Source: Candidatus Kapaibacterium sp.
GTDB taxonomy: Bacteria > Bacteroidota > Ignavibacteria > Kapaibacteriales > JAEUSM01
Reading direction: 5' to 3'
Length of the DNA stretch: 64,000 nucleotides
Assembly: GCA_016788785.1 (NCBI GenBank)
Contig: JAEUSM010000011.1
Coordinates: 143,200-207,199, forward strand
Each line of letters starts with the position of its first letter. Position 1 is the first letter of the stretch. Shown here piece after piece: positions 38,001 to 47,600 of the stretch. A program made the translations under genes and the position numbers. The notes beneath the pieces are model-generated. The model was given only the letters and a program-made list of their open reading frames with translations, did not search any database and was not told where the DNA came from.

Positions 38001-38828
38001 GGAACTCCAATTTCAACCGTTGATAAACTTCCAGTTGATATTCGATTTATTGCAACTGAAATTCGCAGATTCCAATCAAATCTGATATTGTATCACTCTG
38101 GAATTTTTACTCCTATTACTATTCCACTTTTTGGTGAGGGTACAGATACTGCAACGGGTGAGGTTCGGATTGTCATTCCGCAATTAGAAGCTCGAACTAA
38201 TTCCGTTTTATCAGTTCCCGTATTTATAGAGTATCCTCAAAATACCATCTTTTCAACCGAAGGTGAGGTACTTTTCAATCTTGTTGTCAATGGTACAGTA
38301 TTGTTTCCGCGTCAATTCTATTCAATTTCGAGATATGAAAATGAAAAATTCAACATCCCTGTGATACTTCCATTACAAGCAAATGCACAAGGACTATTGG
38401 GTACAATTCCATTGGAAGTAAATTTAGGAAATGCATCGTTTTCTGTTTTACAAATTGATTCGCTTCGAGTGAGAAATTCTCGATTGCGTGCAACAAAACG
38501 AGATGGATATGTTCTTATTCTCGATATTTGTGAAGAAGGTGGAGAACGTTTGTTGCATACTTCAAAGAAAGTTTCTATTGCCTTAGTTTCTGCTCAACCT
38601 GCGAATGACGAAGCGACTGTGGAAATGACTGTTGCTGAAAAAGGGCAAACAACGCTTTCAATTGTTGACCTAAGTGGAAATACAGTAGCTACATTGTACA
38701 AAGGTTCCCCAGAATTTGAAATGACTCAGATTCGATTTTCAACCTCTATGCTTGCAAATGGAATCTACTTTCTCTCGTTAAAAACGCCAACTGTTGATCA
38801 AATTATTCCTTTGGTGATTCAAAAATAG
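35016..38828 (+). CDS. Giant secreted vWA/WD40-like protein with T9SS sorting domain (paralogue 1)
   Basis: This 1270-residue protein has a signal peptide (MKLILLFFFVLAHSLAH) and then a vWA domain with an intact metal site DISASMS at 87-93. A Kre9/Knh1-like beta domain with LLSPNGGDIY and TNSGNTWHF lies at about 404-475. A degenerate WD40-like propeller spans about 500-810 (VKWSPDGTKLA, VAWSKDGKKIA). Next are HYDIN/ASH-like Ig domains of the choice-of-anchor type (about 825-1045) and a cohesin-like domain. DICEEGGERLL at about 1170 leads into a T9SS sorting domain ending NGIYFLSLKTP...PLVIQK. It is very probably a surface or extracellular protein exported by the T9SS. The function is unknown; vWA domains bind protein ligands through a metal ion. 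The next gene is a close paralogue. Confidence 0.9.
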   Translation: MKLILLFFFVLAHSLAHSQSLHVFSVSTENYPNIGAKFLTFDQFGRKVQPTQGTFSIIENGTANSSVTFTCPVNTQKKSASILFVIDISASMSSNFYNGKAIDKVQNAIKNVLVTLPQYTFECAITAFNDKAYLVQDYTTEIPKLEQSLLTLLPFGGTSVGNALLMPPSGAVQITKRAKYPSTIIFLTDGFSEISDTIFDPLLSELLQQKATLHTISYGIDASESLKKIVDTTNGTFHEFILTENDISSILMDIFSSSFGESPCIANWTTPLECTLGRKNATFEWSGKSITKEYKTTKTVEVPFNFTPDELTFGFKGLGVESDTILRLTAKDLPVTVSNLVCTNPLFTVSPTSFSLQPGQSVDLNISYSTPDSFYAFTELRFDTPCPSKFIVRGGFRHLINPNGKIRLLSPNGGDIYRAGSEYVIRWDRVAPNDTVTLHYSTNSGNTWHFITDEASNNEYLWKTPKISTNNCIVRVWLNDPFKKRRRTDSNDIYMILPTTNGEMSTWSKDGSRIYYGASRPLKNQDLYVIDVEKKRLIDTLRLPLWSSHVRTVHRNPQSELLAIGDSNLIIYDPIAKIEVRRFLTPKQWHIVQDVKWSPDGTKLAAVYISQFSLFSNIFVLYDVASGQRLDLIEYIDSRRGRTQAVAWSKDGKKIAFSGFGAEVSIYDVTTKNIDPLIQLTTGLNRKDLDWSLDGERVATASGIRGEVFVDDKNILYNTTSGLEEAAVSMSHFSLLSVYHPKEEFIVFDSIANIIAYEDKTLRRFHRFSTPYPKHTFTDGFTSLDFSPLGDQLMGTINFVSNFRQNSLIVWEIHDTLMPRDISDSVFSIVQPELQTASIDMKEVLLQTVKDSVITPFVTNSSIFPVGVESIRISGVDSSAFMLLQGVPNNILLPNADATAEIQFAPKKLGVHNAIIIVETDARTITIPLTGIGVRPEVVMNGEFIDFGKIKSGSSKDSFAIPTVISQSQNQIVVDSIFIRGGDVNNFEFISVVPAGTPISTVDKLPVDIRFIATEIRRFQSNLILYHSGIFTPITIPLFGEGTDTATGEVRIVIPQLEARTNSVLSVPVFIEYPQNTIFSTEGEVLFNLVVNGTVLFPRQFYSISRYENEKFNIPVILPLQANAQGLLGTIPLEVNLGNASFSVLQIDSLRVRNSRLRATKRDGYVLILDICEEGGERLLHTSKKVSIALVSAQPANDEATVEMTVAEKGQTTLSIVDLSGNTVATLYKGSPEFEMTQIRFSTSMLANGIYFLSLKTPTVDQIIPLVIQK

Positions 38829-38853
38829 TATGTAAAACTTTTACAACAATGAT

Positions 38854-41800
38854 ATGAAAACGTTTATATTTTCGATTCTTTTTTTGATGACACTCAGTAG
38901 TGTCATCTGTCAAAATGTGCGTTTTCTCTCTTTGAATGCGTCAAATTTTCCGCAAATTTCTTCCTTAATAGTCGCAAAGGATGCCTCTGGGAAAAGCGTT
39001 ATTGCTAATGTTACTGATATTTCAGTTCGTGAGAACACTCTTCCAGTTCAAAATCTTGTTCTCAATTGTCCTCAACGTCCTACAACAGTAAAACCAATTT
39101 CGCTTGTAATCACCTTAGATAATTCAGCTTCAATGTTCGGAGTTCGCAATGGTGAACAGAATATGGAAATTGCCAAACGAGCTGCTCGAAAATTGATTTC
39201 AGAGCTTCCTGCTACAAATGTAGAAGTCGCAATCACCAGTTTTGATGGGTCAAGTATGTTGCGTCAAGATTTCACTTCCGATAAATCCTTACTCATTGCA
39301 GCTGTAAATTCAATTCAACCAAATGGTTCTACAAATTACGAGGCTGGGTTATTTTTGCCACCATCTGGAGCGTTACAAATCACTAAAAATGCTAAATATT
39401 CTCGTAATATTATCTTCTTGACTGATGGTGAATCAACTCTTGTAACAGAACAAACCATTATAACTGAAGCATTGGCTCAACAATGCAAGATAAATGTAGT
39501 TTGTTTACGTACAAACGCGAAAGAGTCGTTAAAGAACATTGCAATAGCAACGAATGGATTAATCTTTGAAAATGTTCAAAATACCGAAGAAATTGAATTC
39601 ATTTTTACAACACTCTTAGAATACTCTCAAGGTATTGAGCCGTGTACACTAACGTGGAATTCGTCTGAACTTTGTGAAAATAGCTTTAAAAATGTTACTA
39701 TAGAATGGTTGCAATCACAAGATTCGAAATCGTATCTCTCACCTATACTTATTACTCCATCATTTTCATTTTCACCATATTTTGCAGAGTTACCGTTTAT
39801 AGGAATAGGAACTGCATCAACTAAAACTGTGACTATCAACAATACTTTCACAACTCCATTAACGGTTGCTTCAATACAATCCTCAAATCCCAATTTTACG
39901 GTGACTCCAACATCATTTACACTCAATGTTGGTCAATCGATTGATGTACAGGTATCAACTACTCCAACTGATAGTATGTATCAGTTTACGACTCTGACAG
40001 TCAATTCAAATACTTGTCCACAGAGCTTTTATGCAGGAATTAACAGAAATCTATCGGCTTTGAAAACTCCATTGGAATTACAAAGTCCAAATGGTGGCGA
40101 AACGTTTATTGCTGGAGTGGACACTATCATTCGCTGGAAAAATGTCGCACCTTCTGATACAGTTTCCTTGTATTACAGCACGGATAATGGGAAAACTTGG
40201 ACACTCATTACCAATACTGCTACAAACTTACAATACCGCTGGAAAATACCAAGCATCAAAAGCGATAGTTGTTTAGTGAAGGTTGAATTTTCTCAAAAAC
40301 CAAAACGTGAAAGAGATTCTAACAATGTTTCAATTTATCACAAGACAAGTTATATAACAGATGCAGTGTGGAACAATGATGGAAAATTTATTTATTATGT
40401 TGAATCAGAAAGAAGTGATATTCAGTATATTAAAGTTTTAGATACCGAACTTGAAAAGGTTGTTGACTCAATACGATTTCTAGATCAAGCTGGAAGATTA
40501 GACTATAATAATACTTTAAATCTTTTGGCTGTTGGCTATGAGAGTGTTAAAGTAATTGATCCAACAACTAAATCTGTTGTTGAATTGATAAATTTTCCAT
40601 CAGGTATAAATTTTACAACTCCTACAGTTTCAGAAATTAAGTGGAGTCCTAATGGGAAATATCTCGCAATTAGCTTTGTTTCTGGAACTTCTAACTTTAG
40701 AAGTTGCTTGTTTGTTTACGATTTTACGACTAAAACAAATGTTTTTACTTTTATAAACAATAATTCGACAAACAACTATATTCGTGCTTTAACTTGGCAT
40801 CCTAATAGTAAACTTTTAGCAATCTCTGCTACCAATTCTGAAATTTCGATTTTGGATATTGATTCTAAACAGTTTACAGTTGAGTTTTCAAATAATCCTA
40901 CAATGTCTCGTAAAGAAATTGCATGGAGTCCAGATGGTTCGCAAATTATGAGTGCTTGTGGTATTGCAGTAAACACATATACCGAAATAGAGAATATTCT
41001 CTTTAATGCTCAAAATGGAAATGTTGAAGGTAGACTAACTATTAGAGCTTTTACAGACAATGTAGACTATCATCCATTCAACAAAACAATAGCTATTGAT
41101 TCTTTTACGAAGGTCATTATTGTTGATGACAAGTCATTAATAAAAACAAAAAGATTCTTACCCCCGAATTTTAATGATGGACTTGGTTTCAGAATAGATA
41201 GATATGCAAATGTACAGTTTAGCCCCGATGGAACTAGGCTTATGGCTGCTACTTTTAATGGCAGTCTAGATAAATTGGCTATCATCGTTTGGGAGATTGA
41301 CGATACCAATTCGCAAGTGGATGTTTCGGATTCAGTCTTTCGGATTGTGGTGCCGGAATTGAAAACGCAAGCGATTGATATGGGTAAGGTATTGGTAGGT
41401 TCTTCGAAAGATTCGGTGATTACGCCGTTTATTGAGAATACTTCGCAAGCTCCATTTGCAGTGAACACAATTCGCATTATTGGACCAGACAAATCTGCCT
41501 TTTCGTTAGTGAGTGGAACTCCTGTTTATACCATCAGTGCGTTTTCGAGTAGCTTTGGAGAGTTTCAATTTGTGCCAAATCGTGTTGGCATTCACAATGC
41601 TTTTGTGGAGGTGATTACGCAAGCCGATTCGGTTGTGATTCCAATTCAAGGTGAGGGTATTCAAGATGCCATTGCTCAAGCGACGAAAATCATCGACTTT
41701 GGAACCATTGATGTGTTTACGAGAAAAGATTCACTAAATGTAACGACGATTTCTGCTGTTTCAGCTACCCCAATTCAGGTAACAAATGCTCGTATTGAAG

Positions 41801-42672
41801 GTGGTTCGGCTTCGTCATTTGCAATCTTGAGTCCATTTGCTGGGAATACAACGATTACTTCTACGGATACACTCAAATTAGATTTGCAGTTCTTTGCTCA
41901 ATCTGTTGGGAGGGTGCAATCGCAACTTATCCTTGACCACACTGGCGTTGGGTCTCCATCAGTGATCACGCTTTTTGGAAACGGAAGAGATACTGCAATT
42001 GGAAATTTGAGAATTGTAGCTCCAGAACTCACTGCCAAAACGAATAACTTCCTGAAAATTCCAATCTATCTTGAAAACCTTGACAATGTCACGTTCTCCT
42101 CAAATGCAATTGTAGATTTTAATTTACGATTCAATTCTACAATTCTTACCCCACGAACTGCAAATACACCAAGCACTATAGTCAATGGTGAACGTTCTGT
42201 TCCACTTTCGTTCCCATTACAGCCTGATGCAAATGGCGTCATTGGAACAATCGATATGCGTGTTGGATTGGGCAATGCTTCGTCCACTCCACTTTCCATC
42301 GATTCGGTTCGAGTGCGAAATTCGCCAGAACGCATCGGCAAACGAGACGGTCTTGTAACCATCATCGACATCTGCGAAGAAGGTGGAACACGACTTGTCA
42401 ATTCCTCAACAAAGGTAGGATTAGCTTTAATGTCTCCAGTACCAGTTTCGCAACAAATAGAACTCAAATTAACCTCTGCAGAAATCGGAATTACAACAAT
42501 CCAGCTATACGATACCGAAGGTAAATTGGTATCAGAACTTTGGAACGGAAACCCTATCATTGGGGATACATATTTGACAGTTCGTGCATCAAACTTTCCA
42601 AATGGAACCTACTTCTTGCTACTGAAAACTCCAACAGTGCAAGAAACCATCCCATTCATCATTCAACGATAG
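38854..42672 (+). CDS. Giant secreted vWA/WD40-like protein with T9SS sorting domain (paralogue 2)
   Basis: This 1272-residue protein has the same layout as the preceding gene: a signal peptide (MKTFIFSILFLMTLSSVIC), a vWA domain with DNSASM near 86-91, a Kre9-like domain with LQSPNGGETF and TDNGKTWTL, a WD40-like propeller (IKWSPNGKYLA, IAWSPDGSQIM), HYDIN-like domains, a cohesin-like domain, then DICEEGGTRLV and a sorting domain ending NGTYFLLLKTP...PFIIQR. It lies 25 bases after paralogue 1, evidence of an old tandem duplication. The propeller-coding DNA is about 28% G+C in a hand count of 180 bases, while the stretch from about 41310 to 42400 reaches 45-53%. This is a sharp change within one gene. 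Its stop is one base from the convergent beta-helix gene. Confidence 0.9.
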   Translation: MKTFIFSILFLMTLSSVICQNVRFLSLNASNFPQISSLIVAKDASGKSVIANVTDISVRENTLPVQNLVLNCPQRPTTVKPISLVITLDNSASMFGVRNGEQNMEIAKRAARKLISELPATNVEVAITSFDGSSMLRQDFTSDKSLLIAAVNSIQPNGSTNYEAGLFLPPSGALQITKNAKYSRNIIFLTDGESTLVTEQTIITEALAQQCKINVVCLRTNAKESLKNIAIATNGLIFENVQNTEEIEFIFTTLLEYSQGIEPCTLTWNSSELCENSFKNVTIEWLQSQDSKSYLSPILITPSFSFSPYFAELPFIGIGTASTKTVTINNTFTTPLTVASIQSSNPNFTVTPTSFTLNVGQSIDVQVSTTPTDSMYQFTTLTVNSNTCPQSFYAGINRNLSALKTPLELQSPNGGETFIAGVDTIIRWKNVAPSDTVSLYYSTDNGKTWTLITNTATNLQYRWKIPSIKSDSCLVKVEFSQKPKRERDSNNVSIYHKTSYITDAVWNNDGKFIYYVESERSDIQYIKVLDTELEKVVDSIRFLDQAGRLDYNNTLNLLAVGYESVKVIDPTTKSVVELINFPSGINFTTPTVSEIKWSPNGKYLAISFVSGTSNFRSCLFVYDFTTKTNVFTFINNNSTNNYIRALTWHPNSKLLAISATNSEISILDIDSKQFTVEFSNNPTMSRKEIAWSPDGSQIMSACGIAVNTYTEIENILFNAQNGNVEGRLTIRAFTDNVDYHPFNKTIAIDSFTKVIIVDDKSLIKTKRFLPPNFNDGLGFRIDRYANVQFSPDGTRLMAATFNGSLDKLAIIVWEIDDTNSQVDVSDSVFRIVVPELKTQAIDMGKVLVGSSKDSVITPFIENTSQAPFAVNTIRIIGPDKSAFSLVSGTPVYTISAFSSSFGEFQFVPNRVGIHNAFVEVITQADSVVIPIQGEGIQDAIAQATKIIDFGTIDVFTRKDSLNVTTISAVSATPIQVTNARIEGGSASSFAILSPFAGNTTITSTDTLKLDLQFFAQSVGRVQSQLILDHTGVGSPSVITLFGNGRDTAIGNLRIVAPELTAKTNNFLKIPIYLENLDNVTFSSNAIVDFNLRFNSTILTPRTANTPSTIVNGERSVPLSFPLQPDANGVIGTIDMRVGLGNASSTPLSIDSVRVRNSPERIGKRDGLVTIIDICEEGGTRLVNSSTKVGLALMSPVPVSQQIELKLTSAEIGITTIQLYDTEGKLVSELWNGNPIIGDTYLTVRASNFPNGTYFLLLKTPTVQETIPFIIQR

Positions 42673-42673
42673 C

Positions 42674-44533
42674 TTACCAAAGAATAAAGGGTATACTTTT
42701 TTCATCAATTCGAAGAAAGTATACCCCTTTAGGGAGATCACTCATAGGTAATTCCAGTATTTGTGTTGTAACTAATTCCTTTTTCACCAAAGTACCAATG
42801 GAAGAATAAATCTCAGCAGTTTTGCCTATAAAGGTTGTCGGTACTTTGATAGAAAGAACTTCTTTCGAACATTCTAAAATCACATCATCATTGTGAATAG
42901 GTGATTCATTAGTACTTGTTGGATTGACAAATTCAATAGCACCGACATTTGTAGATGCTTTTCTTGGTTTATGGAAAAAGTCATCTGTAATATATGGTAT
43001 GGAAATACCAGCACTGACTAATGGTATATTCGATAGCGTTGGAGTCCAAGCTGTATAATCGGTAAAATCAATAGTTATTGGTAATAAAGATTCTTCTTTG
43101 TCCAATTGAAAAGAAATACCATCAATTGAAGGTGTTTTCTTCCAAAGATTTGAGGTAAAACTCAGTTTGTTTTTCCAATCACCATTACAATTCCCAGTTG
43201 GAACGTACATTCGAGCAGTAGAGGAATTAGCACGATTTTCGTCATAACTGACAATATTATTCCGAAAAACGATTGAATTACTATACACAAAAGGAGTATT
43301 CAAATTAAACTCTATCACACCTTTTTTCACACTATCGGTACCTTCAATACCAACAAACGTATTATTTTCTACAAATACATTGTTGATATATCCAAAGTTC
43401 AAAAGTCCAGAAAAAGCGTCCCAAATAGAAATTCCAGAACCTTGAATAATATTATTATTCACATAAATACTATCAATTTGTTTATACCCAACGTGTTTCA
43501 AAATCGGATTGTCATAATCAGTGTATGCACAACAGTGAAGTTTATCACCACAAGAACTATTATAATTTACTGTTGGGAAAAAACATGCGTTTTCACAAGT
43601 TAATTCATTGGCTATTCCAATGGATGCAGCAGTACCTTTTGCACCATAACAATAACGCCAAAAGATAGGATTTTCTATTTCCACACGATTATGAGAAACA
43701 ATGGTATTCGAAGCTGAATGGAGATAGATATTCGCAGAATAATTATCCTTGACCTTGTTATCTTTGACAACAGCAGTGGTAGTATAACTCAGGTTAATAC
43801 CTTCCCCCCAATTTTCCTCGACTGTACAACCAATGATTTGCACATTTGTACAAGAAGTTGTTCTCAGACCAGAAGCCCATTGACACAAATTATTCACTTC
43901 AAATTCATTGCCTTTACACGTTTGTTGCACCGTACTGTTTTTCACCAAAACACGGTCATAACCTTTGACTAAAATTCCAAAAGCAGAAACATTTTTTGTT
44001 ATAACACTGTCAATCACAACATCGGAATGATGGGTTATTTCCGAACCATCTATAATTAATGCAGAATTAGTTCCGTTTTCAATTTGTAGATTTTTAACCG
44101 AAATTCCCGACCCCATCAATAATACCAAAATTGATTTTGGTGGTAATGAATCACCTTTAATCACGACCTCTCCTTCACCACGAAGACTGACATTCTTTTT
44201 CAGCATTCCATTTGGTGTTGATTTTCTCCACTGCTCAACCGTCTGTGTCATTCGTTCGGTATTTTTCAAAAAATACGTTCCTTCTAACAGTACTATTTCA
44301 CAATACGTATTTCCAAATTTATCATCATCGCGAAAGGCAAAATTTGCAACAGCATTATTAAACGTTCTTTTGGGAAACATTGCAGAACCGTCCGCACTGT
44401 CATTCCCATTCGGCGAAATGTAAAGCCTTTGTGTGATTGGAAAGAGAACCGGATTCTGGGGCATTTGTATTTGAGCAATAGAAGTAAATTGAATACAAAT
44501 GAAAAGAAAAACAGTAGAAAAAACCTTTTTCAT
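42674..44533 (-). CDS. Secreted right-handed beta-helix protein with T9SS sorting domain
   Basis: This protein of about 619 residues has a signal peptide (MKKVFSTVFLFICIQF, cleavage near TSIAQ). It then has ISPNGNDSADGSAMFPKRTF, the typical start of pectate-lyase-like parallel beta-helix proteins. The long middle part shows the repeating pattern of such helices (VKNLQIENG, VLVKNSTVQQTC, VQIIGCTVEENW, AVVKDNKVKDNYS, FVENNTFVG). A Cys-rich insertion lies in the middle third. A short sorting domain ends LPKGVYFLRID. Such proteins often bind or cut polysaccharides, but no catalytic residues can be named. Two starts are possible (44548 and 44533). I chose the ATG at 44533 because it begins a standard signal peptide. 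It is convergent with giant paralogue 2. Confidence 0.88.
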   Translation of the reverse strand: MKKVFSTVFLFICIQFTSIAQIQMPQNPVLFPITQRLYISPNGNDSADGSAMFPKRTFNNAVANFAFRDDDKFGNTYCEIVLLEGTYFLKNTERMTQTVEQWRKSTPNGMLKKNVSLRGEGEVVIKGDSLPPKSILVLLMGSGISVKNLQIENGTNSALIIDGSEITHHSDVVIDSVITKNVSAFGILVKGYDRVLVKNSTVQQTCKGNEFEVNNLCQWASGLRTTSCTNVQIIGCTVEENWGEGINLSYTTTAVVKDNKVKDNYSANIYLHSASNTIVSHNRVEIENPIFWRYCYGAKGTAASIGIANELTCENACFFPTVNYNSSCGDKLHCCAYTDYDNPILKHVGYKQIDSIYVNNNIIQGSGISIWDAFSGLLNFGYINNVFVENNTFVGIEGTDSVKKGVIEFNLNTPFVYSNSIVFRNNIVSYDENRANSSTARMYVPTGNCNGDWKNKLSFTSNLWKKTPSIDGISFQLDKEESLLPITIDFTDYTAWTPTLSNIPLVSAGISIPYITDDFFHKPRKASTNVGAIEFVNPTSTNESPIHNDDVILECSKEVLSIKVPTTFIGKTAEIYSSIGTLVKKELVTTQILELPMSDLPKGVYFLRIDEKSIPFILW

Positions 44534-44675
44534 ATCAAACACTTTCATTAAAGAATTATTTTGGGAGTTGTAAAATACAAAAAAAAGTCAAAGTAGCGAT
44601 ACTTTTATAAATAAAGAAACCCAAAAATCGTCACTTGATGACTACTGAACAACTCAATTTACCCTAAGGATCATT

Positions 44676-47600
44676 ATGAAACACCCACTTTTTGACATAC
44701 TCAAAGAAAGAATTTTAGTACTTGATGGTGCTATGGGTACAATGATTCAACGTCACAAATTAGAAGAAGAAGATTTTCGAGGAACATATTTCGCACCAAA
44801 AGATAGTTCGGATTCTTCACTCGGAATGGTACTTTCTCATGATCTCAAAGGCAATAACGATATATTGGTATTGACCCAACCCGAACTAATTAAAAACATA
44901 CATAGAGAATATTTTGCAGCTGGTTCAGATATCGTAGAAACAAATACTTTTTCGGCAACATCTCTTGCCCAAGCGGATTATTCAACCGAACATCTGGTCT
45001 ATGAAATCAACGTTGAGGCTGCACGATTAGCGAAAGAAGCAGCAGAAGAATTTACAAAACTAACACCTCATAAACCCCGTTTTGTGGCAGGTGCTATAGG
45101 TCCTACGAATAAGTCGCTTTCTCTTTCACCTGATGTCAATAATCCTGGCTATCGAGCAGTTACATGGGAGGAAGTAGTTACTTCATACAAAGAACAAACT
45201 CGCGGACTTATTGATGGTGGTGTCGATATCATTTTGATTGAAACAATTTTTGATACATTAAATGCAAAAGCTGCTATTTATGCTATTACTGAAGCGATGA
45301 ATGAAATGGGCAAACAATTGCCCGTAATGATTTCAGGTACAATAGTTGATTTAAGTGGAAGAACTCTTTCAGGACAAACAACAGAAGCATTTTTCTATTC
45401 AATTGCTCATACTCCCAATTTGCTATCGGTTGGGTTGAATTGTGCATTAGGTTCTGCACAAATGCGACCATTTTTGGCTGACCTTTCTGCAGTTGCACCA
45501 GCATTTATTAGTCTCTATCCCAATGCAGGATTGCCGAATGAATTAGGTGGTTACGACGAAACACCACGAATGATGACAGAAGTATTGGAAGAATATATCA
45601 ATGAGGGTTTTGTTAACATTCTTGGTGGATGTTGCGGAACAACTCCTGACCATATAAAACTTTTTTCTGAAGCGGCTGAAGGTAAAACACCAAGACAACC
45701 TGCACCAAAAATTGAAACTACCTCTCTTAGTGGTTTAGAGCCATTTGTCTTTCGTGAGAACACCAATTTTGTAAATGTTGGTGAGAGAACCAATGTAACT
45801 GGCTCTGCGAAATTTGCAAAGCTCATAAAAGAAGGAAAATATGAAGACGCTCTTTCTGTGGCACGTCAACAAGTTGATGCAGGTGCTCAAATTATAGATG
45901 TCAATATGGATGAGGGAATGTTAGATTCAGAAGATGCGATGGTGAAGTTTTTGAATCTCATTGGTTCGGAACCTGATATTTCTCGAGTTCCAATTATGAT
46001 AGACTCTTCCAAATGGTCTGTCATCGAGGCGGGTTTGCAATGCGTTCAAGGAAAGGCAATCATTAACTCTATTTCAATGAAAGAAGGAGAGGCTGCTTTT
46101 ATCGAACAAGCGAACAAAGCCTTGCATTATGGAGCTGCAGTCATTGTGATGGCATTCGACGAAAAAGGTCAAGCTGATACATACGAACGAAAAATTGAGA
46201 TTTGTGAACGTGCCTATAAAATTCTCACTGAACAGGTTGGTTTTCCTCCCGAAGATATTATTTTTGATCCAAATATATTTGCAATTGCAACTGGAATTGA
46301 AGAGCATAATAACTATGCAATGGATTTCATCAATGCAACAAAATGGATTAAAACCAATTTACCAAAAGCTCGTGTATCTGGTGGAGTTTCCAATCTCTCA
46401 TTTTCATTCCGTGGAAATGAGCCCATTCGTCGTGCAATGCATTCTTCTTTTCTTTACCATTCCATTCAAGTAGGAATGGATATGGGAATTGTGAATGCTG
46501 GGCAAATTGATATTTACGATGAAATCCCTAAAGAACTGTTAGAACGTGTTGAGGATGTTATTTTTAACCGTCGAGCAGATGCTACTGAACGCTTAGTGGA
46601 AATTGCAGAGCAATATCGCAATTCTAAAGATTCGACTGATGAAACTGTCCAATTAGCTTGGAGAAATACCACTGTTGAAGAACGTTTGTCTCATGCACTT
46701 GTCAAAGGAATCACCGAATTTATTGATGTTGATGTGGAAGAAGCTCGTCAAAAGTACGAACGTCCACTTCATATAATCGAAGGTCCATTAATGGACGGAA
46801 TGAATGTTGTTGGTGATTTGTTTGGAGCGGGAAAAATGTTCTTGCCTCAAGTAGTCAAATCAGCTCGAGTAATGAAAAAAGCAGTGGCAATTCTTTTGCC
46901 GTATATGGAAGCTGAAAAAGAACTTTCTGGGAATACGCAAAAGAATAATGGCAAAGTGCTTTTGGCAACCGTTAAAGGTGACGTTCACGATATTGGTAAA
47001 AACATTGTTGGCGTCGTATTAGGTTGTAATAATTACGAAGTTATTGATTTGGGGGTGATGGTTTCAGCAGACAAGATTTTAGATGCTGCCAAAACACACA
47101 ATGTTGATGTAATTGGTTTGTCCGGTCTCATTACTCCATCTCTTGACGAAATGGTGCATGTTGCTCGTGAGATGGAACGTTTGAATATGAAACTTCCATT
47201 GCTTATAGGTGGAGCGACAACTTCCCGAGTCCACACTGCAGTGAAGGTAGCACCGAAATATTCTGGCACTGTTATTCACGTTTTAGATGCTTCTCGCGCT
47301 GTTCCTGTTGTAGGTAATCTTTTGCAAGAAGATTCTGTCGATTTTGAGCAAAGCATCAAACAGGAATATGAAAAGGTTCGGACTGATTATGCAAATAGAT
47401 CAAACGACAAAGAATTTTCTACCTTAGCGGTAGCACGTTCGAGAAAACCAACATTTAGTTTTGATTCTATTACAAAACCAACAACATTTGAAACGCAAAC
47501 TTTTTACGAAGTACCAATCGAAATTGTTTCGAACTATATTGATTGGTCACCGTTCTTTTTATCGTGGGAAATGAAAGGCAAATACCCGGTTATTCTTTCT

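Noticed and set aside
42066-42560. 164-codon minus-strand frame inside giant paralogue 2
   Set aside because: It lies wholly within a strongly supported plus-strand gene, in the G+C-richer part where stop codons on the other strand are rarer. The protein is low in complexity and Ser/Thr-rich, a typical shadow.
44549-44675. Possible cobalamin or SAM riboswitch before metH
   Set aside because: The 127 bases show no B12-box, no SAM-I core and no SAH-riboswitch core. The length is too short for a cobalamin riboswitch, and no paired anti-terminator and terminator are visible.
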